In this document: positions 47,915 through 60,300 of the stretch, piece after piece | How positions within the stretch are numbered: the first letter of the stretch is position 1 | How the letters are laid out: every line of letters begins with the position of its first letter | DNA from: Ditylenchus dipsaci | Taxonomy: Eukaryota > Nematoda > Chromadorea > Rhabditida > Anguinidae | Direction of reading: 5' to 3' | Length of the DNA stretch: 64,000 nucleotides | Assembly: GCA_004194705.1 (NCBI GenBank) | Contig: SADC01001025.1 | Location: forward strand, 124,001-188,000 | Translations under genes and position numbers: made by a program | Notes under the pieces: generated by a model | What the model was told of the DNA's origin: nothing | The model's input: the letters and a program-made list of their open reading frames with translations, nothing else | The model's database searches: none

Positions 47915-49220
47915 CGAGGATAGGCGAGGATAGGCGAGATAGAGTAGGTGGGTAAACAGGTAGGGTGGATTATCTACCCTAACCATTAACGACTCGAAAG
48001 GTTAATCTATCCGAACTACGAATGTAAATGAACGACTAATGTTCTCGTACGGCACAGGCGCCGATAGGCGCCTGCAGACCCTAGTAACAAATACGCGGCT
48101 AGATGTGGAATATCTCAGATCTCAGTCCACCTGTAAAAAATGGTTTTTGCAGTCGATGTAAGATATATTCTATCCTACCCAGAAGGAGTTTGAAAAAAAC
48201 GTACTAGGTTAGCCGAAACTCGGCCAACATAGCCCTGCTTTACATTATATCAAGTGTCGATTTGTTAGTCGGAACAATCTTCGAGTACACTTTGTTCATT
48301 TTCATTCAGTTCAAACCAACTAACTACTGTTCATGTCTGCACTGAATTGATATACACTAAGTTGTGTGTGTGTAAGAAAAACTACCCAACGTTCTTACAA
48401 AACAAAATAAATTCTTCACTTAATTTTCGAGCATTTTGAGTAAGATAGGAGAGAAAAAATCAGTTAAAATAAACATTTTGCATTTCTCAAAATTTTTGGT
48501 TTTCGGATTTTTCGGGGTTTGCAAAATTTTTTTGGCAATGGCATAGTAATGTTATCTAATAAGCATAACAATACCATTTTTGCTTAAAATATTCGAAAAT
48601 AGCCATAAAATGTCATTGTAATAATAAAGTAACTAGGGTCTGCAGGCGCCTATCGGCGCCTATGTTGTTCGGGAACATTGGTTGTTCATGTACATTAGTA
48701 GTTCGGGTAGATTTATCTTTCGAGTGCGTTAATGGTTAGGGTAGATCATCCACCCTACCTGTTGACTAAGCTACTCTACCCCGCCTACCCTTGCCCATCC
48801 TCGCCCATTCTCACCTGCTCTTGCCCATCCTCGCCTATCCTCGCCTACCCTTGCCCATCCTCGCCTATCCTCGCCTACCCCCGCCCATCCTCGCCATTCT
48901 CACCTGTTCTTGCCCATCCTCGCCCATTCTCACCTGTTCTTGCCATCCTCGCCTATCCTCGTCTACCCTTGCCCATCCTCGCCTATCCTCGCCTACCCTT
49001 GCCCATCCTCGCCTATCCTCGCCTACCCTCGCCTATCCTCGCCTACCCTCGCCCATGCTCGCCTATCCTCGCCTACCCTCGCCCTCGCTACCTCGCCCAT
49101 GCTCGCTATCCTCGCCTTTGCCATCGCGCCTATCCTCGCCTATCGCCTATCCTCCCTAAATGCGCCTATCCTCGCCTACCCTCAAACATCCTCGCCTACC
49201 CGCCTACGCCTAATCCTGCC
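47915..49220. mobile_element. Fold-back element with hugely unequal GGATAGGCGA arrays
   Basis: The arms 47945-48095 and 48640-48775 are inverse (GGTAGGGTxGAT, TACCCTAACCATTAACG, GGCGCCGATAGGCGCCTGCAG). The left subterminal array has about three GGCGAGGATA copies (47920-47945); the right has about forty copies of the inverse, TCGCCTATCC/TCGCCTACCC (48780-49215). The long Pro/Ser/Leu/Tyr frames read from the right array are translations of this simple repeat, not genes. Confidence 0.8.
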
Positions 49221-49489
49221 ATTATCACCTAACTCGCCTCGCCACTTCCAATTTCCTCACCTATCCTTCGGCCATTTTAAGTTTTTTGATCAAAATGACC
49301 AAAACCATGATACCCAATACCCCCTCGGTCCATAATTTTCATGTCCATGATTTTTTAGTTTATCATGGCTCTGAATTTTGTCCAAAACCATGATATCTCC
49401 AAAGGACCAAATTTCATTTATTCAAAACCTGACGACAAAAACAACCAACTTATCAAAAAAGGGACCAAAAAGGGCCACTTTTGTACGAA

Positions 49490-49795
49490 AAAAAAAGATG
49501 CTGAACATAGTTTTGTTGACTGGGGCCTACCGCATAAAGAAACTCTGGTGTGCATACATTTTTTATGCATCCAGAGTCATTTTCGAGTGATTTTCGTCTA
49601 AGGTATGTGTGTGTGCGCATCTCTGACCATCCAAGCCCCCTGCGCCACCGAAGAGGGCGCAGGAGGCTTGGATGGTTAGAGATGCGCACACACACTTACC
49701 TTAGACATAATTCCGAGCAAGACTCTTGATCAAAAATGCATTTAGATGCTCTTTTTGCCCAGCTCCAGTGACCAAAACATGGTAAAACCGTCAAA
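49490..49795. repeat. Family A fold-back copy, core part
   Basis: It contains GTTTTGTTGACTGGGGCCTA, the GCATCCAGAGTCATTTTCG word, a CCAAGCCCCCTGCGCC hairpin, GATGCGCACACACA and ACCTTAGACATAA. The outer arms are reduced. Confidence 0.75.
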
Positions 49796-50029
49796 CGGTC
49801 GAAATTGATTTTTTCAACCATAGGGTGGTATCATGGTTTTGGTCATTTTTACTAAAAAATTTTTTTTTGAAAAAATGGCCTTCCGGGCCTTAAAAACGCG
49901 TTTTCTGTACGTTTTTAGCGCTAAAACGTCGAAAAACATGGTTTGTGAAGATTTCCGGCTATGTCATATACTGTACTCCTGTCAAGTTAAGAAATAATTA
50001 TGTGCCTCATTGAATGCTTTTAATGTTTT

Positions 50030-50640
50030 AGATCAAGATCTCGCAATTTTCGCAACTGATGCACAGCTGAATCTCTATCGCAAGTCTAATACAATCATGT
50101 GTGATGGCTCATTCAATACCGTCCGCAAGACAGCTACCAAATTTATCGGATTTTCGGATTTGTCGAGCATAGTCATTGCGTTCTGCTAATCACAGTGATA
50201 ATGAGAGGAAATGACCGAAAGATGAATGAGAAAATGTGGGAGAAAAGTTTTTTGCCACGTTTTTTTGTATTGGTTTAACCATCTTTTAGTGTCAAATGCG
50301 GTGAAACCTTTGGGGCGGCTGCATATCAAGTTTGCGAATTTTGATTGCGAAGGCTGCTTTTAAATCTTTCTAGAATCATTTTCCGGGTGTGTCTGTAAAA
50401 ATGTGTTCTTTTCTTGTTAAGCAAGCGCTCAACAGAAAAGTATCTGCAATTTCATGTATTTTATTATTATTTTTATTGCTTGAAATCCAATCTATCGGAC
50501 TCATGCCTGCCTACCGAGACGATATTGAAATAGAAGGAATAATTCGCAAGATGAGAGCTCTCTCGCTGGCACCTCCGGGCGATCAAAACAAACGGCAAGA
50601 AATCCTTGATTATACCAGGTGTGTCAATTATTCTTGCCTC
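50030..50640 (+). pseudogene. MULE-type transposase fragment
   Basis: 50030-50160 encodes DQDLAIFATDAQLNLYRKSN then TIMCDGSFNTVRKT, the start of the MULE catalytic domain with its D-G-T/S-F motif. After a gap, 50374-50455 gives NHFPGVSVKMCSFLVKQALN, and 50493-50619 gives IQSIGLMPAYRDDIEIEGII and RKMRALSLAPPGDQNKRQE, the region after the second catalytic Asp in FLYWCH/MULE proteins. The pieces are in order but separated by stops or small introns, and both ends are lost. Confidence 0.7.
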
Positions 50641-50673
50641 TTTAAATCAGGTGTTTGTTTAAGAACTATTGGG

Positions 50674-51480
50674 TTGTAACATAAGTTCTGTCGGTTTTTG
50701 TTCATGGAGATTTTGTTTCAATGTAAAATATTTCTACATACTGTTATATATCATTTTGTAGAAAAGAGTATCCTATTTCATCGCTCTATTTCAGATTTCA
50801 CAATTTCACAACAAAATGTTGATTTTCAACCTTCAAGAAATGAGCTTCAAGTTAAAAAATAATTATCTCCGGCATCTTTAGAACTAGTCAAAAGTTCAGT
50901 CAATTGTTAGGCGCTGCAGCAACAACTCAGCACTTAATTGTAGCGCAGATAAAGAGCTTCAAAATCCATTTTACATAATGGTTTTTAAAAATCTAAGTAT
51001 TGAGATATGACTGTTTTGAAAAAGCAAATTCTTCGAAAATGACTAAAATTCAAGTTTTCTTAATTTTTTTTTCCGGATTTCAGCTATTTTTTGAAGAATT
51101 TGCTTTTTTGAAACAGTCATATCTCAATACTTAGATTTCAAAAACCATTCTGTAAAATGAATTTTGAAGTTCTTTATCTGCATTTTGATGCTCTTAATCT
51201 GCGCTACAACATAGTGCTAAGTTGTTGCTGCAGCGCCTAACAATTGACTGAACTTTTGACTAGTTCTAAAGATGTCGGAGATAACTATTTTTTTAACTTG
51301 AAGCTCATTTCTTGAAGGCTAAAAATCAACATTTTGTTGTGAAATTGTGAAATCTGAAATAGAGCGATGAAATAGGAGATCCTTTTCTACAAAATGACAT
51401 ATAACAGTATGGTAGAAATATTTTACATTGAAACAAAATCTTCATGAACAAAAACCGACAGAACTTATGTTACAACCCAG
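50674..51480. repeat. Long inverted repeat, about 390-bp arms
   Basis: It begins GGGTTGTAACATAAGTTCTG and ends with the inverse. The arms match almost to the centre near 51070. It separates the MULE fragment from the hAT fragment and has no coding. Confidence 0.85.
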
Positions 51481-51483
51481 GGG

Positions 51484-53025
51484 TGGAACGGAATTCCGAT
51501 TTCCGTCTTCCGATTTCCGATTTCCGGCACTTTTTCTCTTCCGTTTTCCGATTTCCGAAAAAATAGGGCGAATTTCGGAAATTTCGGAAGAGAATAGTTC
51601 ACTTGAAAAATATTTTCGAAGTATTTTTGGCAGAAATGTCTTGCAAGGAAATGGAAGTTACAGCTTTGCGGAGACCTTTTCACTGCATATTTATTTTGGT
51701 CGCTGCATTTTTTTCGTATATTTTTCGTTTTCAGATGCCAGACGAGAAAAAGTGGGACGCTTTTTTTGAGAAGAATGGAACTATAGCAATGTGCAGAGCT
51801 GGGCAATGCAACTTCTCTGTCGATCTTGGACCGAAAAAGAGCACAAATTCAATGAAATGGCATTTGCAGAGCAAACACCCGGAGCTGCTTAAGCGTCGAG
51901 AAGAAGCTGTGAAGAAAGAGAAGGATAGAATCCAGAAACAAGCCAGAGCTCAGCCAAGAATAATTTTTGCATCCAAACAGATGGAACAACAGCTAGATGA
52001 ACCTTCACCGAAGCGTGCGAAAATAACTGCTACTCCAGAAATCAAAGAATCTTTCAGTAAACTCTTTTCCTGCCTTTTCATTGTTAATTTTTTTTTTCAA
52101 AAAAGACGACTTAAAGCTGACCTTGTTTTCTATCACAAAATACCGTATTTCCTCTAATAAGCGCCCTCCCAAAATCCGCTATTTCTTAAATTCATTCTCC
52201 TCCTTTTATACCGGGTTTTTGTTTTCGAACGTCACATTTGTTATATACCAAAATGTAGCGCAGATTCCCAGCTACATTGTGGTATATAACATATGTGGCG
52301 TTCGAAAACAAAAACCCGGTATAAAAGGAGGAGAATGAATTTAAGAAATAGCGGATTTTGGGGAGGGCGCTTATTAGAGGAAATACGGTAGTATTGAAAA
52401 AAATTGATATTAATCTAAATATCCCGTCTCTTCAGTCATCCTATAACTTCCGAAAACATAAAGCTAGTGTACCCTTTTCCAAATCCGATTTCCGATTCCA
52501 CTCTTTCTTTGTTCGGACACCTAAAATTATTATGCTCTTCCAGCTGAAATTGTTGCTTCCCTACAATAACGCTTTTCAGGAAAAACTCAAAGAATGTGAT
52601 CTAAATGATTTTGTATTGTAATTATTTTTAAAGAAATATGTATTTGTTTTCGTCGCGCACTTGTTGCGTAAACAATAAAAAAATAAAATAAAATTTTAAT
52701 TTTAGATCAGTGGACAAATACGGGGCACAAAGCTGTCGCTCTGGATAGAATAATTGCCGAGATGATTTGCGTTGATGCAGCACCGCTTTCAATCGTAGAA
52801 AAAAAGGGATTTAGTCGACTTCTTCAGTTCGTTGTTCCGCAGTACCATATCAAGTAGGGTTCCTTTAATTTTAATATTTATTTCGTACACAGATCACAAT
52901 TTTCAGCTGGCTTAGGCTCAGGCTTAGGTGTGGATGACCTACTCGTTAGAATTCTTCTTACTACATGTGTAAATCTATCGTTGATCAGCAAAAAGCCGTT
53001 AAGATGTACTTGATGCGATGGCGAT
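51484..53025 (+). pseudogene. hAT fragment: BED finger and central domain, rearranged
   Basis: Subterminal TTCCGATTTCCG words fill 51490-51590 and recur near 52480. 51735-52060 encodes MPDEKKWDAFFEKNG, then CRAGQCNFSVDLGPKKS and KWHLQSKHPELLKRREE, a BED zinc finger, with a basic tail. After a MITE (52143-52388), 52706-52853 gives HKAVALDRIIAEMICVDAAP and LSIVEKKGFSRLLQFVVP, the conserved block before the catalytic domain. 52930-53025 holds a shifted remnant of the [11 protein letters not shown] region. The rest is missing. Confidence 0.75.
52143..52388. mobile_element. CCGTATTT-type MITE, 246 bp, inside the hAT fragment
   Basis: Flanked by TA; the ends are CCGTATTTCCTCTAATAAGC and its inverse. 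The arms of about 110 bp are nearly identical (AAAATCCGCTATTTCTTAAA, CGAACGxCACAT). Confidence 0.85.
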
Positions 53026-53560
53026 GATCATTTTTTTGAACCTAAATGTCGTTAAAAAGGGTTGAAATTTCTTTGTCGGGGGGGGGGGGGGGGTTGGGAT
53101 TGACTCCTCAAAAAATGCCGAACAAATGAAGTGGGTGCACGACCCGGTTGATGCTTGGACTAAACTTCATAGAGCTTTACCTACCCGTGAATGTGTGTAT
53201 GTATGCCCATTTTTTTTAAAACGTAGGAATATTGTTATTTTGGCTCATAGAATTTTAGAAGTTATCTTTGTATCGAGACTAGATTAAGTAAAAAAATTTC
53301 AAGCCTCAAGTATTTTTTGAACATGTTAAGTACAAACGAAAATCCTTCAAAGCACCAAGAAAAACAAAAGCGACCGTAGGGCCGCGAAACACAAAAACCA
53401 ATGAGCCGACATTTTGGTGTTGATATTTTGTCGTATGACCGATTTGGTGCACCATAAGTTTAAGAAAATAGCTAAAAATAATAATTTCTTGAACTCAACG
53501 GAAAAGTGCCTCGAAGTGTCCACCACGAACTGTCCACCCCAAAAACCGCCACGAACTGTC
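53026..53560. other. Noncoding stretch with poly-G run
   Basis: A run of about 16 G lies near 53080. Otherwise AT-rich, without features. Confidence 0.4.
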
Positions 53561-53574
53561 CTATGTCCGATCAA

Positions 53575-53690
53575 TTCGGTGTTGATCAATTCGGTTGTGA
53601 TCAATTCGGTGTTGATCAATTCGGTGTTGATCAATTCGGTGTTGATCAATTCGGTGTTGATCAATTTGGTGTTGATCAATTCGCTTAACG
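53575..53690. repeat. 15-bp tandem repeat GTTGATCAATTCGGT
   Basis: About eight near-perfect copies. All frames are open because the unit is a multiple of three without stops; this is not a gene. Confidence 0.9.
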
Positions 53691-53699
53691 CCTTCGAAA

Positions 53700-53865
53700 T
53701 CTATACAAAAAAGCCTACTTCTACATCGACATAGACATCGACACGCCACTGTAACCACCTTCGATATCGACATAGACATCGACATAGACATGTCACTGTA
53801 ACCACTTTGATTCGACATCGACATGCCATTGTAACCAATCCTATATGTATACTCCATCCCTGAAT
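53700..53865. mobile_element. Short hAT-like end with ATCGACATAGAC words
   Basis: ATCGACATAGACATCGACA words repeat several times, and the right end CCATCCCTG is the inverse of the CAGGGATGG end seen at 27764, 35914 and 40413. The left end was not found. Confidence 0.5.
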
Positions 53866-54059
53866 TTCACATGAAGATTTCCCGTGTGAATTTTCCGAGC
53901 GAATCGAGGTGGGGCGTGAATTCACATCTAAAACAAATGGACGCCTGAATTCACATGTGAATCAGATTGACCTAAATTTATTCTAAAACTGCAAAAAAAA
54001 ATCCTCAAATTCGTAATCAGCGAACCGGAAAAACCTTAGGACCATTGTTTTTTACATGA

Positions 54060-54330
54060 TTATTAGCCAATAGTGAGTCTACAAGAATCGGGTAAAATTT
54101 TTACCCTCAACAGTTGGGGGTAAATATTTTACTTTCAGCTGAGGGTAAGTTTACCCGTTATCTGATTTTATGGTCAGGGTAGATTTTCACCCTCAAATCA
54201 GGGTGAACTTACCCGGTAAACCTACCTTCAACTTGAGGATAGCTCTTATGGTGAGGATATAGGGTAGGTATACCATCAGCTGAGGGTAAACCTACCCTCA
54301 CCCTCTTCTTATGGTATGGGCCCTTTGATT
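54060..54330. repeat. GAGGGTAAACCTACCCTC repeat cluster
   Basis: Interleaved direct and inverse copies of TGAGGGTAAACxTACCC fill the interval, the same look as the subterminal arrays elsewhere. No ends or duplication are recognised. Confidence 0.5.
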
Positions 54331-54639
54331 ACAAAGCGCAGTTATTTAACCAGATCGGCCATGCTGAGCATGAATTCGGTGTTAGAATTTAGAGTTTAAT
54401 AAAAACAAAGCTGTTTATAAGTAGACAAACCATGATACTCGTATCATGCTTTTTCGGCAACTCTGGGGAGCCCTGTCTTCGTAATTTTTCATAATATAAA
54501 AAAGCGGCAGCAATTTAAGCTAAAGGACACAATGTCAACTTCTCCCGTAATCGCGTTTAAACCACTCATAAGGAAATAATAATAAATAAAACATGCCTAT
54601 AACGATAGAAAACATGTTTTAAAGGAGCATACTTGTTGA

Positions 54640-56175
54640 TGCAAATAAAAATTTAGAAAATTCAACAACACTTCTCTTTCGTCTCCCACTGTACTCTTTT
54701 AGGGCTGTACTCAGTGTTTTCAAAAGTCATAGGCATAGTTTCAAAGTCATAGTCATAGGCATAATTTCAAAGTCATAGGCATAGTTTGACTAGAACTTTG
54801 ACTGTAACTTATCGACCACTTAGCAAAACACCGCTTAAATTTCGGGGTACAGCCTGTGTTTTCAAAAGTCATAGGCATAATTTCAAAGTCATAGGCATAG
54901 TTTGACTAGAACTTTGACTGTAACTATGCCTATGACTTTGAAATTATGCCTATGACTTTTGAAAACACAGGCTGTACCCCGAAATTTAAGCGGTGTTTTG
55001 CTAAGTGGTCGATTTGCTAAGCGGTCGTTTTGCTAAGATTTTTATGCTAAGCGGCAAATTGCTAATAATTTTTCTGTATAGGCGCCCATTTGATGAGAAT
55101 TTTTTGCTAAGGCATTCTTTTCTTAAATCTCGATTTGCTGAGAATTTTCTACCTTTTTGTACTTTTCCTTTTTCTCAATGTTCTGATAGGGGATTGGACA
55201 TTTTTCCGCCAGACGTTGTTTTCTTGTTGTTGTTCGACGTGGGATCTAGGTAAATTGATATTTTCAGATGGTGTCCAAACTACCCCAAACCATCCTAAAC
55301 CACCCAAAGTACCCTGAAAACCACCCTAAATACCCAAACCAAAACCCAAACCTGAAAAATTAAAATTTCTTAAAAATAAAAAATAAGCCATTTTTTCTAA
55401 CTTAAAGTTGTGTGGGGAATTGGGTTTGTTAAGCCCAAAGTTTCGATTTCACACACCCCAACTTCAATACCTGGTGTAGGTATCATCTGTCCAGGTGGTT
55501 GTCCACCTGGGTGACTTAAAGATAAAAAGTTAATTCAAATAAAAAATCCATTTTTCAAACTAAAAAATTTGCGAAGACCAAAAGTGCGATTTTACCTACC
55601 AATCCCAAACCAACGGTTGGGTACCACCTGGACAGCTTGATATCCAAGAGTAGGGGTAGATTCACCAAATGACCTTAAGCTCAAACATTAGTCTTTTTAC
55701 ATCTAAAATTATGGTAAAAAATAAAGTGTGCACCCTGGTGGATTCGAACAAGCAACCTCGGCGGTGGATATCACTATGCCTATGACTTTTGAAAACAATT
55801 TTCGATCCAAGTGGCCGTCCACTTTGATCGAAAATTTGATCAAGTGGACGACCACTTGGATAGCCACTGCCGAGGATGCTGGTTCGAATCCACCTGGGTG
55901 CATACCTTATTTTTATCATAATTTTGAGTGTTTGCGTGGCGTAGAGGTTCATAAATTGGCGCTTAAATTGTGAATTCTTAGCAAAATCGCGCTTAATTTT
56001 TTTTTCTTAGCAAAGTGACCGCTTAGCAAATCGACCACTTAGCAAATCGCCGCTCAAATTTCGGGGTACAGCCCTTTTTAGGTCTCCCGAAATAGCCCCA
56101 AAGAGTAGAGTGAGAGACGAAAGAGAAGTGTCCCGCGCGCATTTGAATTTGTCAAATTCTCATTTGCATCAACAA
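54640..56175. mobile_element. Nested fold-backs with GTCATAGGCATA and TTGCTAAGCGG arrays
   Basis: The outermost arms 54640-54695 and 56095-56170 pair (TCTCTTTCGTCTC, AAATTCxxxAACA). Inside is an element from GGGCTGTAC (54703) to GTACAGCCC (56074) whose subterminal words are GTCATAGGCATAxTTTCAAA and TTxGCTAAGCGGTCG; 54840-54985 is itself a perfect palindrome. 55725-55905 is an inner palindrome whose two ends read GGTTCGAATCCACC. Confidence 0.6.
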
Positions 56176-56189
56176 TTATAGTCCTTTAA

Positions 56190-56345
56190 CATCCAGAATC
56201 GCTTCCGAGTGATTCGTGTCTAAGGTATGGGGGTGTGCGCATCTCAACTCCAAGCTCCGGCGCAGGGGGCTTAAGAGTTAGACATGCGAAAACTCACTTA
56301 CCTTAGAGATGTTTCCGAGAAGTACTCTTGATTGTGATCGTCTCT
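56190..56345. repeat. Family A core, shrunken copy
   Basis: Has ATCCAGAATCGCTTCCGAGTG, AAGGTATGGGGGTG and ACTTACCTTAGAGATG around a shortened hairpin. Confidence 0.6.
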
Positions 56346-57084
56346 CAATGAGGTCTTTGAAAAATAACACTACTTGAGGTTCCCTGGTAAGTGTAGGATC
56401 GATGTAGACGGCGTAATTTTTTTCTTTACAAAGTAATTTTAACTAAATGGTAGCTGCAGTTCAGCCGTTTGCATTGGAAATTTGTTTCAGCAGCACCCAA
56501 GACTCAAATGTTCCTAACTTTTTTTGAAATTTTTCATTCTATATTCTTCGGTTTTCAATCAACTGAAGATCATTTTTAATGTTTTTTAACTATTTCTGTG
56601 ATTCGAAAAATTCATTTACTAGTAGTTCAAGAAAAACGAAACAGACAAAATACCCGTGTAAAACACTAATCATGCGGGAATATGTGCTGGATGGTGCAAG
56701 AAATATGCAGCCTTTCCAAAAAGCATGACTTTTTGCTGGTCGAAATTCGAAAAACAGTTTGAGGTAGTTGTCTAAAAAATATTGTTAAACATTTTGTTTG
56801 GTAAATAATGTAAAAAACACGATTTTACTTATTTTTTTTACCCTTCCAGAAGTATTCTACAGAGCAGGACCAAAACCACACGGAGGAACAAGTAAAAAAT
56901 CGTGTTTTTCATATTACATACGTAACAAAATTTACTTTTTTTAAGACGAATGCAAAAATACACTTGGCGAAATTCGAACTAACAGTACAATTAATGTTTC
57001 TAGAAGGCTGTTTATTTTTTGCGATCTCCAGCTCATAAAATTTTACAAAAATGAAAAAATAAATAAAGCTTCTATTTTCGGTCT
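56346..57084. other. ABCA 3' flank
   Basis: AT-rich. 56800-56945 contains a weak inverted repeat (GTAAATAATGTAAAAAACACG against its inverse). No gene is seen. Confidence 0.4.
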
Positions 57085-57090
57085 TTTAAT

Positions 57091-57318
57091 CTAGGCATCA
57101 TTGAGCATGGACAGTCTATGAAACACTTGTTCCAAACTGTTTTGGGTCACAGAAAAATCTTTGATTTGGAGCTTTTGATTTTGTTCCTGAGTATTAACTG
57201 GAAAGCGATCGCATATAGCCTGAGATTGTCGGAACAGCTTGCTCCAGGTCCAACCATTTTGTCGGGGGATCTCCCAGTGCAAAACAGACATTATGGCTGA
57301 GTCTTGGGTCGGTGTAGC
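57091..57318 (-). CDS. ABCA: ABCA last exon
   Basis: It encodes SAIMSVLHWEIPRQNGWTWS, then KLQIKDFSVTQNSLEQVFHR and LSMLNDA-TAG. IKDFSVTQNSLEQVF is the hallmark 'I.DYSVSQ.SLEQVF' end of ABCA proteins. The intron before it is 46 nt. Confidence 0.94.
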   Translation of the reverse strand, partial: ATPTQDSAIMSVLHWEIPRQNGWTWSKLFRQSQAICDRFPVNTQEQNQKLQIKDFSVTQNSLEQVFHRLSMLNDA

Positions 57319-60300
57319 CTGCAAATTCAAAATTCCTATTACATTTATTGTCAGTAGCTGTTACCTCAAACTCTTGCACGACAAGAGAATCTATTTTTCT
57401 ATGAGCAGCTGAACTTGGATTGGCTAGAGTAAAGGACAATAGGAAACTGTCTCCGTACCTAAACCATAAATATTTAGCGCTAATTATGGACCCGGATTTT
57501 TCACATTCCACAACAAAAGCGACATCCTCCAAATGTATGTGTTTCCCGATTTTTAATGCATAAACCTCACCATGTTTTTTTAATTACAAAATCTTACTTG
57601 TTTTTCAAGTGCTGACTTGTGCCACACCAATCAGGGATCCTTTGTGCATGAAGCCTATTTTGTCGCATAACGCTTCGCATTCTTCCATGCTGCAATAATT
57701 TATAATTGTGCTATTTTCAAAAATTCCGTATAATTTCTTTTTTTTTCAGGATCATGGTTTTGGCAGCGGAATTTCCAAATTCTGAATGAGCAAGGTGCAG
57801 TGTTGTTCCGACACCCGCGCTAGCGCCGACGTCTGCGCTGTTCCGGGAAAAACAGAGCCGGGCCGGACTCGGCGCCGGCGCTGGGGCCAATGAAAAATTT
57901 TGGTCGGCGCTGGCGCCAGAGCTAAAAATTTTTGATCTGGCGCTAGCCCTGGCGCTGTTTTTTTTAACAGCTATGGCTACGGCGTTGTTCACAAATTTCA
58001 ACTGCCAATATTGAAAAAAACAATTTTTCTTAATTTAAGCTAAAATATTGAAATTTTCATTCTGCATTTTCTTTTAATTTCTGACTTACTTTCATGTTTT
58101 TTTCTTGATCTCCTATTTTATTATTTTATCAAACATGACCAGGGCATGATACGCTATTGATAGATAGAAAGATTTAGAAAAAAATTTCCCAAATCAAATG
58201 TAGATTACCGTATTCACTTTATTATTTTCCATCCTTTAATATATACCCAGCCCCACTATAGTCAAGCTTCTTTATAAGATACACTCCTTATAAGCTACAC
58301 CTGAGTCCGGTCCCAAATAGGGTATGTTCCGTATAATATACCCTTATATAAGCTACACCTCTCTATAAGCTACATCTAGGATCGGTCCCGAGGTGTAGCT
58401 TATAGAGAAGTTTGACTGCAGTTTTCATAAAGCCAATTCAGGCCTGAATCACATAAAATTAAAATGTTTGTCTTATTTTTATACCAAATTTAAAAAATCT
58501 AAGTTTCCTTTTAAAATTGTTGTAACAATTACCGTATTTGTTCTAATAGAAGGCCAGTCTCTAATAGAAGGCAACCCTTAGGGCCATAACTAGGGGATGA
58601 ACTACGTTTTATTGCATTTTCGACACGAAGTCAAAAAAAATTTTGGAGGTTGAAAAATACAAGGCCATGACCTTCTATTAGAATAAATAATTACTACTTA
58701 GAATAAATACGGTAATAAACATTATACTATATAAAAAATCTACTACTAATAAAAATAGATTTTTTGTAAGATTTTCAGAAAAAAGTTATCAACACGGCGT
58801 CGGCTTCGGCGCTGTCGTCAGTGATGGTGCAATTTTTTTAATGGGAGGCGCCGGTGCAAGGTTTTAATAATTCATTCAATAATTCAAATTTTTGAAATAC
58901 TACTTTAGACCAAAGACTGCCAACCGGCTCGTTAAACTTTAGCAAATTCCTTGCAAATTTTCACCAAAACAAGTGACTGTTTAATTCTTGAGCTTTTTTA
59001 ATTGTTTTGTTTCATAAAGTTGCTATGAAAATTGAGTTTCGGGCACTTTGAATATTCGACCATTTGACTGTTTTACCGTGTTTTTCAACATGGGACTTGG
59101 CAAAAGGAGCCTCTAAATGCATTTTTAATCAAAGGTCTTGCTTGGAATTATGTCAAAGGGAAGTGAGTGCGTGAATCTCTGATCAACCAAGCCCAAGCCC
59201 ATTCGACTATTTGACGGTTTTACCATGTTTTTCAACATGGGACTTGGCAAAAGGAGCCTCTAAATGCATTTTTAATCAAAGGTCTTGCTTGGAATTATGT
59301 CAAAGGGAAGTGAGTGCGTGAATCTCTGATCAACCAAGCCCCAAGCCCATTCGGCTATTTGACGGTTTTACCATGTTTTTCAACATGGGACTTGGCAAAA
59401 GGAGCCTCTAAATGCATTTTTAATCAAAGGTCTTGCTTGGAATTATGTCAAAGGGAAGTGAGTGCGTGAATCTCTGATCAACCAAGCCCAAGCCCATTCG
59501 GCTATTTGACGGTTTTACCGTGTTTTTCAACATGGGACTTGGCAAAAGGAGCCTCTAAATGCATTTTTAATCAAAGGTCTTGCTTGGAATTATGTCAAAG
59601 GGAAGTGAGTGCGTGAATCTCTGATCAACCAAGCCCCAAGCCCATTCGGCTATTTGACGGTTTTACCATGTTTTTCAACATGGGACTTGGCAAAAAGGGG
59701 AGTTAAGATCAACGTTGTTCCAGCGCCGACCTCTTTTGAAAAAAGGCCGACGCCGGCGTCCGGTCGATAATTTTGTTTTTGCTGCAAATTATATAAAAAA
59801 AATTTCTATAAAATTTGTATTAATAAGATATGTATAAACAGTAGAGACACCGACGAGCGATATATCGTATCGCAAATATCGCTCGCTTGCATTCGCGGCC
59901 AAAAATATCGCATCGGAATATCTCACACAGGTTTTTAAAAATATCGCATCGCAAGCGTTGGTAGGTCAAATAAATCGCATCGCAATATCGCAAAAAAGCA
60001 AATCGGTGTCCCTAATAAATAGCTTGTTTTTTACGGCGAGAGTATAAATAATTTTTCGCTATCTGTATCGATTAGCAGCATACCGCCGACCAAACATTTT
60101 CATTGGCCTCAGCGCCGGCGCCGGAACAACACTGGTTAAGATGCGCACACCCACATACCTTAGACGCAAATCACTCAAACGTGACTCTGAATGCTTCAAA
60201 ACAGTATGCATACCAGAGTTTCTTTATACGGTAGGCCCTAGTATTCAAAACGACGTTAAACTTTTTTTTGTCGCAATAGTGGTCTCTTTCCTGCGCAATA

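Noticed and set aside
48732..49335. Three overlapping long frames rich in Pro, Ser, Leu and Tyr
   Set aside because: They translate the 10-bp TCGCCTATCC array in different frames; a stop-free simple repeat gives open frames everywhere.
53414..53734. Frames reading NSVLI or DQFGV repeats
   Set aside because: Products of the 15-bp tandem repeat; the unit length is a multiple of three and has no stop.
53700..53865. Possible CRISPR-like array
   Set aside because: The repeats are contiguous simple words with no unique spacers, in an animal genome.
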